Assembly (NCBI RefSeq): GCF_000189635.1
Contig: NW_002476365.1
Location: 310,001 to 374,000 of the forward strand
Source of the DNA: Tetrahymena thermophila SB210
Taxonomy: Eukaryota > Ciliophora > Oligohymenophorea > Hymenostomatida > Tetrahymenidae
Reading direction: 5' to 3'
Length of the DNA: 64,000 bases
Shown here: positions 34,495 through 48,524 of the stretch, piece after piece
How positions within the stretch are numbered: position 1 is the first letter of the stretch
Layout: each line of letters begins with the position of its first letter
The notes under the pieces: model-generated
The model's database searches: none
The model's input: only the letters and a program-made list of their open reading frames with translations
What the model was told of the DNA's origin: nothing
Translations under genes and position numbers: made by a program

Positions 34495-37400
34495 ATGTTA
34501 ACTAAGAAGCTCACAAGATAAAAAACAAATAAAGCTAGTAAATCAGCATAAAGAAACTCAGATTAGCTTTCAAAAAATGATTAAGGGCATTCAGAAACGA
34601 ATACTAAAAAAATTTCCAAATAGACCATATTTTTTATTATCTTGTAGATTATTAGTTTAGGTGAATACGCATGCATAATAATGAGTATTCATGTATTTTT
34701 ATATAATGATTACTTAGTTTAATTTGGTCTTTAGCTTTCATTCTTTTTGGTATCTAAGATTATTAAAATAGCATATTATACAGTCAAAAAACAATATATA
34801 TAAGTCGTATTAATTGTACTGTGTTTAGACTATGTTGCTGCATATCTGATTATTAAAGAAGAAAGACAAAATAATTAAAGAATCGAATAAGGAGATAAAG
34901 TAGTGCGTGAAGAATGGGTTTAAATGAAATAATAGCAGCAAAAAAAGATTGATTAATATTTATCCAATATGTCTTATTAAAAATCACCAACAAATTCTAA
35001 ATAAAAAAATGATGAGATGAAATAAATGCCTCTTAATGTTAAGAAAGTGCCAGAAAATATTAAAATGAGTCCCCATTAAAATACATTTTTGTCACAATTT
35101 AATTAAAAGCCAACCATTTCAACCTAAGTTAATAACACAGAAACTACTTAAAAAGAGCAATTTTAAAATAGCTTGCAGAATAAGCAATTATTCAAGCTAG
35201 GAACAGGCTTGACTGAAGGCAGAAGCCCGAATCAAGATATTTAATTTTTTAATGCAAATCCTATTTCAACAAATACAGCTTAATAAAACTTATAAACGGA
35301 TGAGAGATCAATAGAAAATATACTACCAAAAATTAGTAATCAGCATGAATCACCAAATTTAAATTATTAATAATCAGGTTAATTTATGTCGAGGATAGAG
35401 GAATATAGAAACTCTTAAACATTAAAAAGCAATCTTTAATTAAGCATTAAATAAGTTTCTTAAGAATCTAATAGTAAAATTGCTTTTCAAAGTGATTATT
35501 AAAGAAAGCAATCAAATTTTAGTTAACAAAACAGATTAAAATCTTAAAGTAAATACTCAGTTTAGAAAGAAACATCTGAAGAAGAAAAACCAGCTAAAAA
35601 GAAAAATGAACGTGTTTTAGAATATCAAATATAATCTAGCGTTTTGAAGAAGCTAAAGTTAAATAAGTCACAATTACAAAGCTTTATTTTTAATAAATTT
35701 ACAACAATCTACATCGAAGAAGAGGCTGACTAAAAAAACGAGAAATACTTTATGAGAAGAAAATTTCTCTTAAGTGTAACTAAAATTTTTGATGGGATTT
35801 TTATGGATGCTCCCTGTCTCTATATTTTAGCCTATATAATTGCAAATCATTTAGATTTAGCGTAGCTTTATCCTTTACTTTAAGCTGGTTATTGGTATAT
35901 TTCAATAAGCATGTCTATTTCTATTTGCTTATTTAACAATTTACAAAATTTACCATTTAGACAGCATGATAACTACTTTTTTCTATAATTAAAATCATTT
36001 ATAAAGAACCTGGCGATTGTATTATGCATGGTAGTTTCTACTACTGTACTTTGGGCGTTTACTTCGTTGAACGGAACCGCTTTATTGATATATGATATCT
36101 CTGTCTTTTGCATAATTAATCACTAAGTTTTTTCGTTTATGCAGACAGTTTATAAGGAAGAAGTGAGAGGAGATTCAAAGTTTAAGTTTATGCTATTTTT
36201 AATATGCGTTTGCTTTTCAATTTTAGTAGGCAGTCTTCTCTTATTCGCAAATCTGATACTACTCTTAAATTCAGATCTAGCTCATGAAGCTTTGCTGTAG
36301 CTTAGAAAATAATTAGAATCACCAGATCCTAAATTAGTAAAAGACTCGCTCTTCGAATTAGTGGAAAGAGGTAAATATGGGTTTAGATTTTTGTAAAGAT
36401 AAAATCTATTTTTTGTTTTAAACTTAACATGCCTTGCTATTTTAAGCCTGTTTGTTAATCAGCTTTACAATTTTAGCTGGGATAGCTCAATAGTTTCTTA
36501 CCACAAACTTCTATTGGGATTTTTACCTGTGTGCTTATTGGGAATTCTCTTGCAATATTAAGATAGCTCATTCTTTAACGACACACTGGGTAAGATAGTG
36601 TTTGATCACTACAATAGAGTTGTTAACAATGTTAAAATGTTCAGAGTTAAGCTAAGAGTAAAATAATTAAATGAGTAGTAAATTTATTCTTAATTCTCAG
36701 AAGTAGAAAGTAAACTCAAAAACTTAAAAGAGAAATATTCTTAATAAGATTAATTTAGGAAGGATTTTGAGCATGAAGAAGCTAGATTAAATAGATCAGT
36801 GAAATCATAATAAGGATCATCTAATAATAAAAGCTAAAATAATTTAAAACTTATCACAATCTCTAGAAGGATAAAAGAAATCAAAGAATAACTTAAAGAT
36901 ATAAAACAAGAAATTGAAAGCCTTTAAGTAATATTTGAAGTGAGAGATAAGGAGTTATAAGTTATAAGAGAGTAGGTCAAGCAATGCTAAGAAGAATTCG
37001 ATAACTATGGAAAAATTAATGGAATCAATTTGGCTGAAGAAGTTATGATGGATGAGCAACAAATAGAAAACGAAGCTATTCAAATTTAATACTAAGAATA
37101 TTTAGCCGAATTACAGAAAAATCAATTTAATTACAATTAAATTAATGTTTAAGAAGAAATAGAGGCATATTAATAAAATTAAAATAACTCAAATCATTCA
37201 TATCAACATCATAAAAGCCAATAAAAACACGTTCATCATACTTAAAACCACCATAGCCCTCATCACAATTAATCTCATGGCCATGGTGGTCTTCACCATA
37301 ATCATTAACATTTTTAGCATCATTATGCTCACTAAGGTCATTAAAATTCCAGAAACCATCACTAGAATTAATATATTTAAAATAATCATCAACAATAGCA

Positions 37401-37503
37401 TCATTTGCATTAACACTATCAATCACACCACCTCAACCATAACCAATAAATTTAAGAGTAATCCAACTCTCATCACTAAAATAATCATAATCTTCGTCAT
37501 TGA
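34495..37503 (+). CDS. Multi-pass membrane protein with coiled coil and His-rich tail, 1002 aa
   Basis: Single-exon ORF with no TGA over 1002 codons, so it is certainly coding. I do not recognise the family. In order: a basic N-terminus; two to three hydrophobic segments (about residues 45-130, with IIMSIHVFLYNDYLVQFGLQ); a roughly 290-residue polar, Ser/Asn/Gln-rich loop; a second group of five to six hydrophobic segments (about 425-680, such as NLAIVLCMVVSTTVLWAF and FMLFLICVCFSILVGSLLLF); a charged coiled coil (about 720-860); and a tail from about residue 900 in which 34 of the last ~103 residues are His, often as HH or HxH. The tail could bind Zn, Cu or Ni, or sense pH. The layout does not match a CDF or ZIP transporter that I can name. 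The tail is expressed only if TAA/TAG are read as Gln; in the standard code this stretch looks non-coding. Confidence 0.85.
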
Positions 37504-40500
37504 TAATCAAAAAATAACTAATTTTATCATCACAAATCAGATAACCTAATACCCTTTAAAAGTACTTAAAATATCTCCCATAATAAGTATATATATATTT
37601 ATTACAATTAAGTACATGAAAGATTAATTAATTATATGTTGATTATGACTATCTTAGTGATAATAAACATAAATGGAATGAATCAAAGTTGTGTTTATTA
37701 TAAGTATTATTTTTTTAGGCTTTCATTAATTACTTGAGTTTTCCTAATATAAAAAAATTTTGGATGAATGAATTTGATTAAACTGTTTAGAGTTTGAATT
37801 TAAAAACGAGTAAAAATAAGTAAAAAATTATATATTATTTTTTTTTACATAATATAAGTTAAATTATTAAAGGATATATTAAAATTTATTTTTAAAATTG
37901 TTTTTATAGATGACATTTATTTATTATCTTTTTAAAAAATGAAGTAATTAGAAAAATGATAAAAAATTATTTTGTTAATATTTAAAATTGGAAAATTTGT
38001 ATATTTAAAGATAATAAGCTCAGCTCAGTAGGAAATAAACTTCTTTTTATTAGAATTATGTTTAATACTAAAAAATTTAGTAAAATTAATAATTTTTAAT
38101 TATTTTAAAGAAATTTATAAAATTCATGCTAAATCATTAACATACAATTAAAAAAAACTTAAAATTTATGAATAAAATTAATTTTGGCAAAAATTTGTAA
38201 AATTTGAATTTCAAAATAGTGAAAACAAGTAAACAAATTCTTAATTTTTAATTTATTTAACACAATAAGAGTTAAATTATTAAAAGGTAGATTTAATTTG
38301 TATTTTAAATAATTTTATTACTAAAAGTAAAATTATAAGAAAAATGAATTAAATTTTTATCATTAGTAAAAGATATGAGCTTGAATTTGAATAGATTAAA
38401 AGGTCAGCAGTAAATAAATTTCATATCATGTGAATTATTTTAATCTATAATAAACTTAAAAATATAATACTAGATAAAAAATAGTTTCTAATTTTATGCT
38501 AAATATTTGGCATACCTCATTAAAAAAACTAAATACTTTTTGAAAAAAATTGATTTTGGCAAAACTTTCTTAAATCTGAATTTCAAAATAGTAAAGATAA
38601 GTAAATAAAGTAGATTATGTTTATTTTAATAACAAAAATCAGTTAAAGGTTTTAAATTTTTTTTTAAATTAATTTGTTTTATGACATTTATCTCTTGTTT
38701 CTTTGTAAAACTAACATAATGAGAAAATGAAAAAATTGAGACATAATTAAAAAATGTGAAATTTTTATTTTTAAAGATGAAAAGCTCAGCTCATTCATTA
38801 ATTTTCTATTTATATGAATTATTTTAATCTATATACAACTAACAAATTTAATATTACAAATACATATATTTTTTAGTTAAAAGATATTTATTGAATTTAT
38901 TCTAAAAATCTAGCATATTTTTCTACTTTTATATATAGCTATGAATGAATTTGTTCGATTGATAATCTCAGTAATATAAAAAAATTAGACAAAGAACTTT
39001 AGGGGTGTAGATAAATTTTTTATATAAATAGTATTATTTGAATAAAATGAGTAAATATGTAAGTGTAATTTAATAGAACAAATATATTTTTGAATAGTGA
39101 TCTTTTAGTAGTAATTTTATATTGAATGATTAGATTTAGGTATCCTTTATTGGCTTCTTAAGAAGTTATTACAAATATTTTTACTTTGATATAATAGATA
39201 GTTATAAAAATAGTTAATCATTAATTGGTTAATTTCTGCGTTTAATATTACCATTATTTAATGAATATAAAGTACTAAATAAATTGAGGTAATATTAACT
39301 TGTATTACTCAAATATTTTTTTCTAAGTTTATATTATAAAAAATTATTTATGCCTTTGTTAATCTATTGTTACTATAAATTTTATATGAAGCTATATATA
39401 ATAGAGTCAATTAATTAGAAAGATAACATATTAATATCTGTTTAATCGCTTAATACTAAGCAAGCATTTAAAAATGATCGTTCTTTTTATCGAAAATTAA
39501 AATATATTTCAAACCAATAGATAGATATATTTGAAATATTAATAAATTAAATTTTGAGAGAGAATCAGATAAAGATGTGTAACAAAATTATTAAGATTCG
39601 ATCTATTAATTAATGACTCAAATAAATTACAAAAGTATTGTAAATTATTTATTCTGTAAATATATTAAATACAGATTTAATAATGCAAAATATCTATAAA
39701 AAACTATTTGTTTTCATAAAAAATGAACAACAAATATCTTTGATAGCATTTTAAAATAAGTATCTTAAATACAAAAGTTAAATTTATTTATTGTTTTGAA
39801 AGTGAATGAATATGCATAACTTGTTATTGTTAAATTTTTTAAATTAATGAAATTATAGTTATACTGAAATAAAAGTTAATCAAAGTCTATTAACTCATTC
39901 CCTTGGTTACTTCTAGTATTATTTTTCTTCTAAAAATGGGGGAATTTGCTCATTTTAAAAGAAAAACTAATAAAATGTAATAAAACTTTGCTTGAAATAG
40001 AAAATACTTTGCATTTTTTAAAGTTCTGAACGATATTATTAATATTTATCATCAAAAAAGTTTAAAATACAAAAAACCTTCAAATTGTAATCCACGCCAT
40101 TTATTGATGTAAACTTTATAAAAGTTAAATAAAATTTAACAAAATTTGTGGAAAAATAAATAAAGAAAGTTGTTTGTTTATTTGGAAGAAATGAATGAAT
40201 GAACAATTAACATTTATTTATTATTAAATTTAAGAGAAATTCTAAATAGATAGATAGTGGGTAATTAAAAATTTTAATTTTTTAACGCTTAGAAACTTAC
40301 ATCAATTATCTTAATAAACTATTTGATTTAGTAAGATAAAAAATACTTCTTTCACAAGGCTAATCATAATTATTTAAATTTTTATTTAGGCTAAAATATT
40401 TTTAAGATGGTTTTTTTGACATTGTTCTTATTGATAAAGATTTTAATAACCATATAAGTTCTATATTTAGTTGAAATGTGAAGGGTATTACATATTTTTA

Positions 40501-41563
40501 TTAAAATCTAAGTGATATTAATTCTTTGTTATTTAGTTATGTGATTCTTTATATTACAGATTTAAATTTGTTCTTTTTAAAGATGTTAGTCAATGTATTT
40601 TACTGGGCTTTTTCATGTCTGTACAGATATTGATTTATATATATACCATTTATATTATAGATTGCATGTTAGGTTTTTCAAATTAATTGCACTGATTTAA
40701 ATTTTTTTACTATAACAAGCCATAGATTTTAACAGAATAAAAAATCAATGCAGTTACGTGATTTATAAAAATACAAATATATTATTTTGTAACATTAATG
40801 TGATTTTTCTTGAATTTAGAATCATAATTACAAATTTCAATTTTATTTAAGGTACGCATATATTTACTTTAGAATTTACTACAATTTACATCTAATTAAT
40901 TCTAAAATAGATATATATATGCAGCAAAGTTATTTTGAAATTCATTTTTAGTAATGATTCTGTATTTTTGTTTATTGTTTTGAAATATGAAACACCGAAT
41001 TATTTTTATTGCCTACATAAAAAATTCAAAATACAAAAATAATACAAAATTCTTAATCCGAAACGTAAAATTTTTGTTTCAAGAATGCTCAATCTATCAT
41101 TATTTATATAAAACTATACAAAACTATGTATTTTTATTTACTAGAGTTAATTACTGTAAGAAAAGTTAATTTAATAGAGTGAACCAAGAATATATTTACT
41201 CAATAATTTTTGTAAATAATTTCTTTTATCTAAGCTATAATTCTAGTCAGGAAAATTACACATTTGATAACTTTAGTTATATTGGATTATTTAAATATTT
41301 CTAAAACAAGTTCTAAGTACATGGAATCGTTTCAAACATATTTAAATTTTATTGATAATTTAGAAATACCTGCTCAATTTTTCTTCTATTATTGTGTCAA
41401 ACTATTTTCTATTTTCACTTTCAATCTACACATTGATAAAAATTGAATATTTAAATTAATAATGAGAAAATTCAAAAATATGAAATTATTAAGTAAATTA
41501 ATCTAGATAAGAATTTAATTTGAATCTTTAGATCTATTTAATATAGTGATTCATATGAAATAC
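37504..41563. other. Gene-poor AT-rich stretch
   Basis: No gene recognised in 4 kb. The left 1.1 kb holds a degenerate tandem repeat (listed separately). Small open frames near 40987 and 41264 are short and read as low-complexity sequence. Confidence 0.5.
37750..38880. repeat. Degenerate ~370-425 bp tandem repeat, about three copies
   Basis: Anchors recur in the same order: TTTTGG...TTTGAATTTMAAAA...AAGTAAA at 37758, 38182 and 38554 (spacings 424 and 372); AAGTTAAATTATTAAA-type blocks at about 37856 and 38268; GACATTTAT at 37912 and 38676; and AGCTCAGCTCA at 38018 and 38778 with a diverged version near 38400; the GAATTATTTTAATCTAT block follows. There is no coding content. It may be an old satellite-like duplication or a decayed element. 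Confidence 0.55.
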
Positions 41564-42925
41564 TCATATTGATAATAGTTTTTGAATAAATTATATCTTC
41601 TTTTTATATTTATGATGTAAATATGTTTTAATTTTCCATAATAAACACCAAAAAAATCCTAGAATGCACTTCATAGCAATAATATAGCTGGAATTTATTT
41701 GTGTGCGCAGGAGTTGAAAGTTCACTTGTTTTTATCTGAGAGATCTTTACTACTTTTTCATTTTTTTGAGTTCTGCCATAAATTCACAGAAGTAATCAGT
41801 AAAAAAATTCATTTACTGATGTGTTTGGTTTATATAGCTTTAAAACTAGAGACAAAATTTGCTTTTTAGAAATGGCAGCACTATTTTTTTGGTTTAGTTT
41901 TTTTGTGAACAGTTTTTGGAAAACTCTTGTTGCAAGCAGCCACTCAGAAATGACAAAGTAATGTTAACAAAAAGAAGAAAAATAATAGTAATGTGAATAA
42001 AAGAAATTGATATAATTAAGGAATTGAAGGCAGTTTATTGTTTGTTAGATATAATATTACTCAAAAATTAGTGTCCAAAATTCTTTCTATTTCCGATGAT
42101 ACTTGGAATATAATATTTAATTGTTCATTGATAATTTGATTACAGATACTTGCTTGGCTATAAAAGCTTTTCTGATATTTTTTTAAAAGAAACAAGATTG
42201 TTTTAATTTCTGTAATAATAGAAAAATACTAACAAAATACATTTTTTATTGTAAATATTTTAAAACCTCCTCTAAGATGAGATTCTTATGAAATCCTAAA
42301 GATCCAATATTTTTTATTATCTTGCACCTTTTTTTCCTTTACTGCGCTTTTCAGAATTATTAAGGTTCCTTAATTATAATAGCTAGCTATCTTTAATAAA
42401 TTATATAGCACGAAGAAATTTTAACTATAACATCTTAATGATCTTCTCAATGATGCTATATATGTATTTTAAATTTTTGCATATCAGCAACGCTTGGTAT
42501 TTTCTACATTCTTTTTGGATTATTTTTGAAGATTATTCACTTTCTTTAATTAATCGCTCATTAGTCACTATTTTAAAAATCATCTTCTCCTGCATTTAAT
42601 GCTTGTTGCTCAAAATTTTTGTTTTAATTTTCTCTTTAATTCTGAAGAAAAGATCAAAGAGTAAGGATACTACCTTAAATCATGCTTATATCGTAATTCA
42701 AATTTAAACAGCTGGCTTGTTTTAATTTACATTAATAGTAAAAAAATAGATTTATCATTTTTTAATTCATTTGACATGTACAACAAAATTACATATTTAT
42801 GTAAAATATGTTAAGTGTGATTAGCGCTTATTTGAAGAAATATAATATTATTAGATATTTTCCCCTTCGAAAAGTTGCCAATATTGTTATTTAATAAGTT
42901 AGCTATAATATTCAAGAAAAATATG
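41564..42925 (-). CDS. Unrecognised multi-exon gene, structure partly resolved
   Basis: The minus strand reads as protein over about 1.3 kb that is GC-richer than its flanks. Convincing stretches, in order of translation, are FLNIIANLLNNNIGNFSKG, then MIFKIVTNERLIKESEQSSK, then KECRKYQALLICKNLKYIYS, then NIIGNRKNFGHQFLSN, and finally MAELKKMKKQQRSLRQKQVN before a hydrophobic end and TGA at 41566-41564. Phase-matched introns can be placed near 42690-42625, 42275-42217 and 42160-42113. The N-terminus is not resolved, and competing frames are open in places, one of them ending NAGEDDFQNSDQ at about 42565. It could be one long gene, two overlapping candidates, or a decayed gene. No domain recognised. 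Confidence 0.33.
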
Positions 42926-44696
42926 TAAAAAAATTAAAGTTGATCAAAAACCAAAATCAATTAATTTTAATGGAAAATAAAATTTCTTAAAAGCCGTTTG
43001 GATTTATAGTAAAGCTAGATTTTTTATAATTTAACTTTTAAGCGATTAATAAACGCTTGTGCTGAAGCAAAAATAAACCAGCGCATTATTAATAAAAGCA
43101 TAAAGTTTTCATAAAAAAATAAAGGATTTTGCAAATATCTTAAAAAATCAAGTATTGTTCTATTTTGCTAGATAAATAATATTTTTCTTTTGTTTTTTTG
43201 AACTTTGATTCAAATGAAAGTCTTACATTGAATCTGAGTAACAATATAAGAAATTTACCCAGTAAATGTGATATTCAATATTATTTTAACTTCTAAAGCA
43301 ATAAATATAGAAAGCATATAAACTACAAACATATTTTTACGAGCTTTCAACATTTATTATCAATAAAATTATATTAGTAAGTATTTTTGAAAGTATTAAA
43401 TATATTTAGTAGGTATTGTCCAAAAAATATCACTTTTTTTGAGATTCTATTACATTAATATTCAAAATTAAATCATCACTTGATTGATAGCTCGACTTCA
43501 AATTTTGATTCTACTAAATTAAGCAAAAATAGATAATTCATTTAAATGAGTCAATTAAAATTATCAACCAATTTCTTTTTAAAAGCTTAATAATACTTAC
43601 CTAGAAACTGAGAAATTTGCTTACTTCTGATTATAGTGTTTAACCTAAAATTTTTACATTTTTAATTCCGTAACAAATTTTGTATTCCTGCGTAGCTTTC
43701 AATTATTTCTTTTTAAGTTGGCAAAAATTTGCTCTAATAACTTTATTGTAAGAATTTTATAGGAATCATCAAATATTTATACATAAAAACCTTACAAGAT
43801 ATAATATTTTTAAAAATATTCCTTAAAAATAAAAGTAACTTACATTTCTTTTCAAATTTTAACATTTTTTTTTGAAAAAAGAAATAAATAACTTTTTACT
43901 TTTTACAAATTTTATGATCAATTTTAATAGCAGAATATTCAATTTTAGCTAATTTAAAAACACCTTAAAATAATTTCATTAATGTTTTTTAGGTTATACA
44001 GTCTTATACTTTTAGCAATACTCGATAAGCTTACTTTTTAATAAACAAAAATTAAAATTTGTTTATTTTTTTTAGAGAGTAATTCCATTTAAATTAAAAA
44101 AAGAGAAAGTAAAATTAACGGAATCATAGAAACAATAGTAACAAACACTCATCTTTGTTACTATTTTAAGAATGCCGCAAGGATGTGTTTAAAATTTAAT
44201 GAAAAACGTAATTGTATTATATTGAAGTAAAAAAGAATATGTTTAAGATTTTAAGTGTAATGTTAATAAAAATTCTAAAAAAAACCCATGATTAATAATC
44301 ATTTATATTGCTTGCTCGTCAGATTTCTTTTTTGTTAAATTCTATGCTCCGATACAGTTTGAAAAAAAAATAACAAAATTAATAATTTTTCTTGTACACT
44401 TATTTTGTATATAAAATTGAATGTGCATATTAAGGGGATTTGTATATAAATTGCTTAATCAAATTAATAGTTCCCACCTTCTTTTACAACACTAAGAGTC
44501 TGAAAAAATTATAATTAATTAATAATATTAAATTATAATAATTCTAACAATTTAATTCGACTAGCCAGAGGTATTCTTAAAAAAACTCTTTATCCTCACT
44601 CAATCAATAAGCCTCTTCTCTTAAACCTAATTTACTATCAAAAATATCAAACAAAGATATAAGCAAATTAAAATATAAATAATTAAATAAATAAAA
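42926..44696. other. AT-rich stretch, no gene firmly recognised
   Basis: May contain 5' exons of the minus-strand gene at 41.5-42.9 kb, but nothing is convincing. No RNA or repeat seen. Confidence 0.4.
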
Positions 44697-46699
44697 ATGT
44701 CTGAATCACTTTCTTGCTACACAAATTCTCACTCCGAAAGTTTACATCCTGCTGAAGCAATTAGCTAGCAATATTAACCTTCCCTCCATGATTTCGCAAG
44801 CATCAAAAGCGTTTCTTATCCTCAACTTTCTGTAAACAGACAAATATTTATTCTATATTAAGTTTTTAACCATAATATTTAACAATTTTTCTCTATTTTA
44901 ACAAGAAATTTATATTTGAACATTTTAAAGCTAAATTATGTAAATTAAATATTATTTATTTAATTAATTAGAAAACATACAATTCATTTATTATTGGAAA
45001 AATGAGATTTTCTAAGTTGGACTCATCTAACGGCCTTGAAGTTTAATATGAAAATATCTTAGAGTAAAATTTATTTTTATTTGATTTTATAAGCAAAGCG
45101 ATTTCAAACTATTGCCTTACTCATTTTGAGCAAAAATAATTACAATAAAATATTAAATCCTTCAAATTTAGTTGTATGTTTAATACATCAAATCAAATAC
45201 GATATTCATTACAATAGCTTAGGATTTTTGATAAAGAGATTACTCAAATTTATTAAAAAAAAGTATTCAAATTTATTTGCCAAGTAGAAATTTTGACAGA
45301 TTTTTTGGAATGAATCCAAACAATTTTAAATTAATTTTTAGGATTTTAAATCATTTATTTGCCTCCATTTTAGCTATGCTAATATCATTATTTTAATTCT
45401 CAACCTAATGAAAATTTATTTAATTTATTATATAGTGAATTAGACTAATAATGTGAAGAAGCAAAATTGAAAGATTGTTGCCATCTTTCTGACATTTCTG
45501 AGACTGCTGCAACTAAAAAATTAGAGCCAAAGAAAAAGAGAGCTCAAGAAAAATAGAGTAGTAATAAAAATATCTCTAAGAAAAAAAACTTGCTTTCCAT
45601 AACTGTCAATGCCAGAGTTGTGAATGACATTAAAATAATTTAATCAATTAACTTCAGCTCTTCTTTCATAGAATTTTATCGTCAAACTTCAGATGAATTC
45701 TAAACATCCTTCCATTCTCTGTAAATATATTTTCATTTTATTTGATCAGAAATAAGAACAAACAAACAAAAAAAAATAAACATAAATTTATTTTGAATTT
45801 TTGTGAAAATATGAATTTCCTAACAAAATATTTAAACAAACTAACACTAAAAAAATATTTTAAACAAAGTTAATCCTGTTTGTATTTATTAAATAGACCT
45901 TTAGAAGACTAGACATACTATGCCATATTTTAAACAGCTTTCGATAAGATTACTGAGAACCTAAAAGAAAAATATGCTCCTTACATATGTCCCATAGAAA
46001 ATTATTTAAACAGAGTAAATAATTTACTTACTCAAATTCACATGCACTTTATCTAATATTTTTTGGTACTCTTGCAAATTAATAAAAAATTTCAATTAAT
46101 TTTAAGATTAAAAGAATTGTTTACAATGAAACTTATGATAAATAATTGATTGAATCTTTTGGTTTTACATAATTTTAGATAAATTTATGGCAGCGGAGGG
46201 TAAATTCTATTTATTTACTCCCAAATAATTCAATTTAAAACATGAAAGTTATTACCAGTATTTAAGAGTTATCGTCTGATACAAGTTTCAAATTGATTTT
46301 TCATATTGAATATATAATTTGCAAGTACCATATAAAAATGCCATTTAAATAACAAGTTATATAATTTTATTTTATTTATAGAAAATTGACACAAAAGTAT
46401 GCATTGAAGTAACTAAATAGAGCAGTAAAGATGAAAATAATGAGTTGTTGATTTGCTAAATCGGTATAATACCTATGGATTATTAATCAACTACTAATCC
46501 TAATCTTTTCAACAAGCGTAGAGAGGGAATACAGAATAACAAAAGCAAAAAAGCTAAAAGAAATCTTTCTGAACAAGAGAAATAATTCCTTTTACTCTAC
46601 AAGGAATGCAATATCAATCCAAACTTGAGTGTATAAAGCGACATCTTAAATTATTTTTAAACATGCAAATATAGAAAAATTGAACAAATTGAATTCTGA
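44697..46699 (+). CDS. Paralogue pair member 1, unknown function, 452 aa
   Basis: Not recognised. Six exons fit in phase: 44697-44939, 44972-45283, 45374-45720, 45897-46014, 46179-46199 (21 nt) and 46382-46699, ending at TGA. A basic, probably nuclear-targeting stretch (KKLEPKKKRAQEKQ) lies near residues 235-250. It is followed by ITVNARVVNDIKIIQSINFS and SDEFQTSFHS just before an intron in phase 2. The last exon carries CQIGIIPMDYQSTTNPNLFN with KRREG and ends CKYRKIEQIEF. The gene at 49045 has matching blocks, the same phase-2 intron after FH(S/T), and a similar last exon, so the two are paralogues about 3 kb apart on the same strand. The N-terminal exon could contain a further intron. The 21-nt exon (INLWQRR) is inferred from splice sites only. 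Confidence 0.65.
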
Positions 46700-48524
46700 A
46701 ACAATATTGAAATAAACTGATTCTATAAATAAATCATCATTTTCAACTATTCAAATTTACTAACTTACTTATAAACAAAAATTTTAAGACTGAGTCCTCA
46801 TAAATAAATTAATAAAAAATAAAAATAAGAAATCTGAAAAATTTTTAAGTTTGTTGAAAGAGAAATAATAAAAATCATTTTATCCAATCCAAAATATTCC
46901 AATACTTTGCAAATGAGTTCTCATTGCACACTTATTACATTTTACCATAAAATACTTACACTAATTAACCCAATTAAAATATGTATATAAACAATTTAAA
47001 TTATTTTGTAAATCTATATCAACTATTTTCAAATTTGTATTTTGTTACTTACTCATTTTTTAAAAAATGAATCGATTTTAACACAGAGTTTTTTAGTTTA
47101 TTCTTTTTTCAATATTTCTTTGGCAAATAATTTCTTATAAAAAAAACTAAATATTAATTAACAAGTAAATAAATAATTTAAATTCATTTATTTATATTTA
47201 TTTTTTACTCATTCTTAATATCCTCAACCAAAATTAATAAGAATTGAATTTCTAAATTATTTATATTATATTCATATACACTTTATTCATTTACATATTT
47301 ATCATTAAAAAAGTTATTGTTAAAGTTAAGATCATTATCTAATTTTACTGATTTTATTATTTATTGTTAAAAGACTTATTAATAAATTTTTAACTCATAT
47401 GAAAAAGATAATAATAGTAACAACTTAATAAGAAGTAAATAAGACTTTATAATTTTCACATATAATAACAAAATACATTCTAATCAACCATGCTATCTTC
47501 GAAAAAGGCGAGTATTTGATAGTCATTGTGTTTTCGAGAGAAAAATATAATTAGTTTATACTATAGATTGCTTTAAATTAGGAATTTAATGCAAGATATA
47601 TGTGAGGTTTAACCTTTGATATAATTTATCAGAACGTAAATTAATTATTTTTTTATTTATTAATGCGATTAATTCATGTAGATCTTGCTACTTATTTGCT
47701 TACCTTTCTAATCTAATTTAATTTACAATCACTGTTCCAATTTAAAAATTATTTAGCTATAAGCATATTATTAAATCTGCTAATTTATCCATAAATTTTA
47801 TAATTAAAATCTATGATTAATGAAATTGTTTATTGATCTAAACAGTAAAAGGACTTTGTAAATGCTAATCTGAAAACTCACACTAAATACAAATATTTGT
47901 TACTTAAAAATTAATAAAAATTCAAAAAAAAATAAATATTTAGTTTTGAAATACTTTGTTAGATTTATTAGCTGATGAATAATTAATTGCGTAATAATAC
48001 AAAAATTTTTATAATTTGCCAATTAATTAATTAAATAACAATTTTTATTAGTAAGCTAAATCAGGTAATTCAACAATAGATCTGCATGAGTTTACAAGAT
48101 AATAAATAAAATATATAATTGTAATAAAATTATCTTTTTTACTTTCACCTTTACCGACACTCTGCCAAAGTATAGAAATTTTCAATTTATTTTAATAAAA
48201 ACGCAAAATATATTTTTCTATTAATGAGATTTGCTGTAAATATTCTAATTAGATTACTTTATTTATGTTACATTAATGGCTGAATTTAAAAAGTTGGTAG
48301 TTAATTATTATTGGTTTAAATTACCTATTTTTACATACAAATTGTATACACTTTATCTTTAAGTAAAAAATAAAGGATAAAAGTATTCTATGTAACGTTG
48401 CTTATAATCAATAGTAAACTTTCTAATCAGAAAGATTTTTTATTTTACATTAAGGAAAGGAGAAATACATAATAAGTTTTTTTAATTTGAAATTAATTAA
48501 ATTAACTTTCTATTTATATTTCAG
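46700..48524. other. Intergenic AT-rich, no gene firmly recognised
   Basis: A short open plus-strand stretch at about 47480-47620 (HAIFEKGEYLIVI...) is isolated and ends in TGA. The sequence upstream of 48525 may hold the first exon(s) of the next gene. Confidence 0.4.

Noticed and set aside
37142-37549. Minus-strand Asp/Asn-rich ORFs and the plus-strand Ile-rich ORF
   Set aside because: Shadows of the His-rich tail of the 1002-residue membrane protein.
47480-47620. Open stretch HAIFEKGEYLIVIVFSREK
   Set aside because: Reminiscent of a CNB strand, but too short, isolated and without supporting exons.
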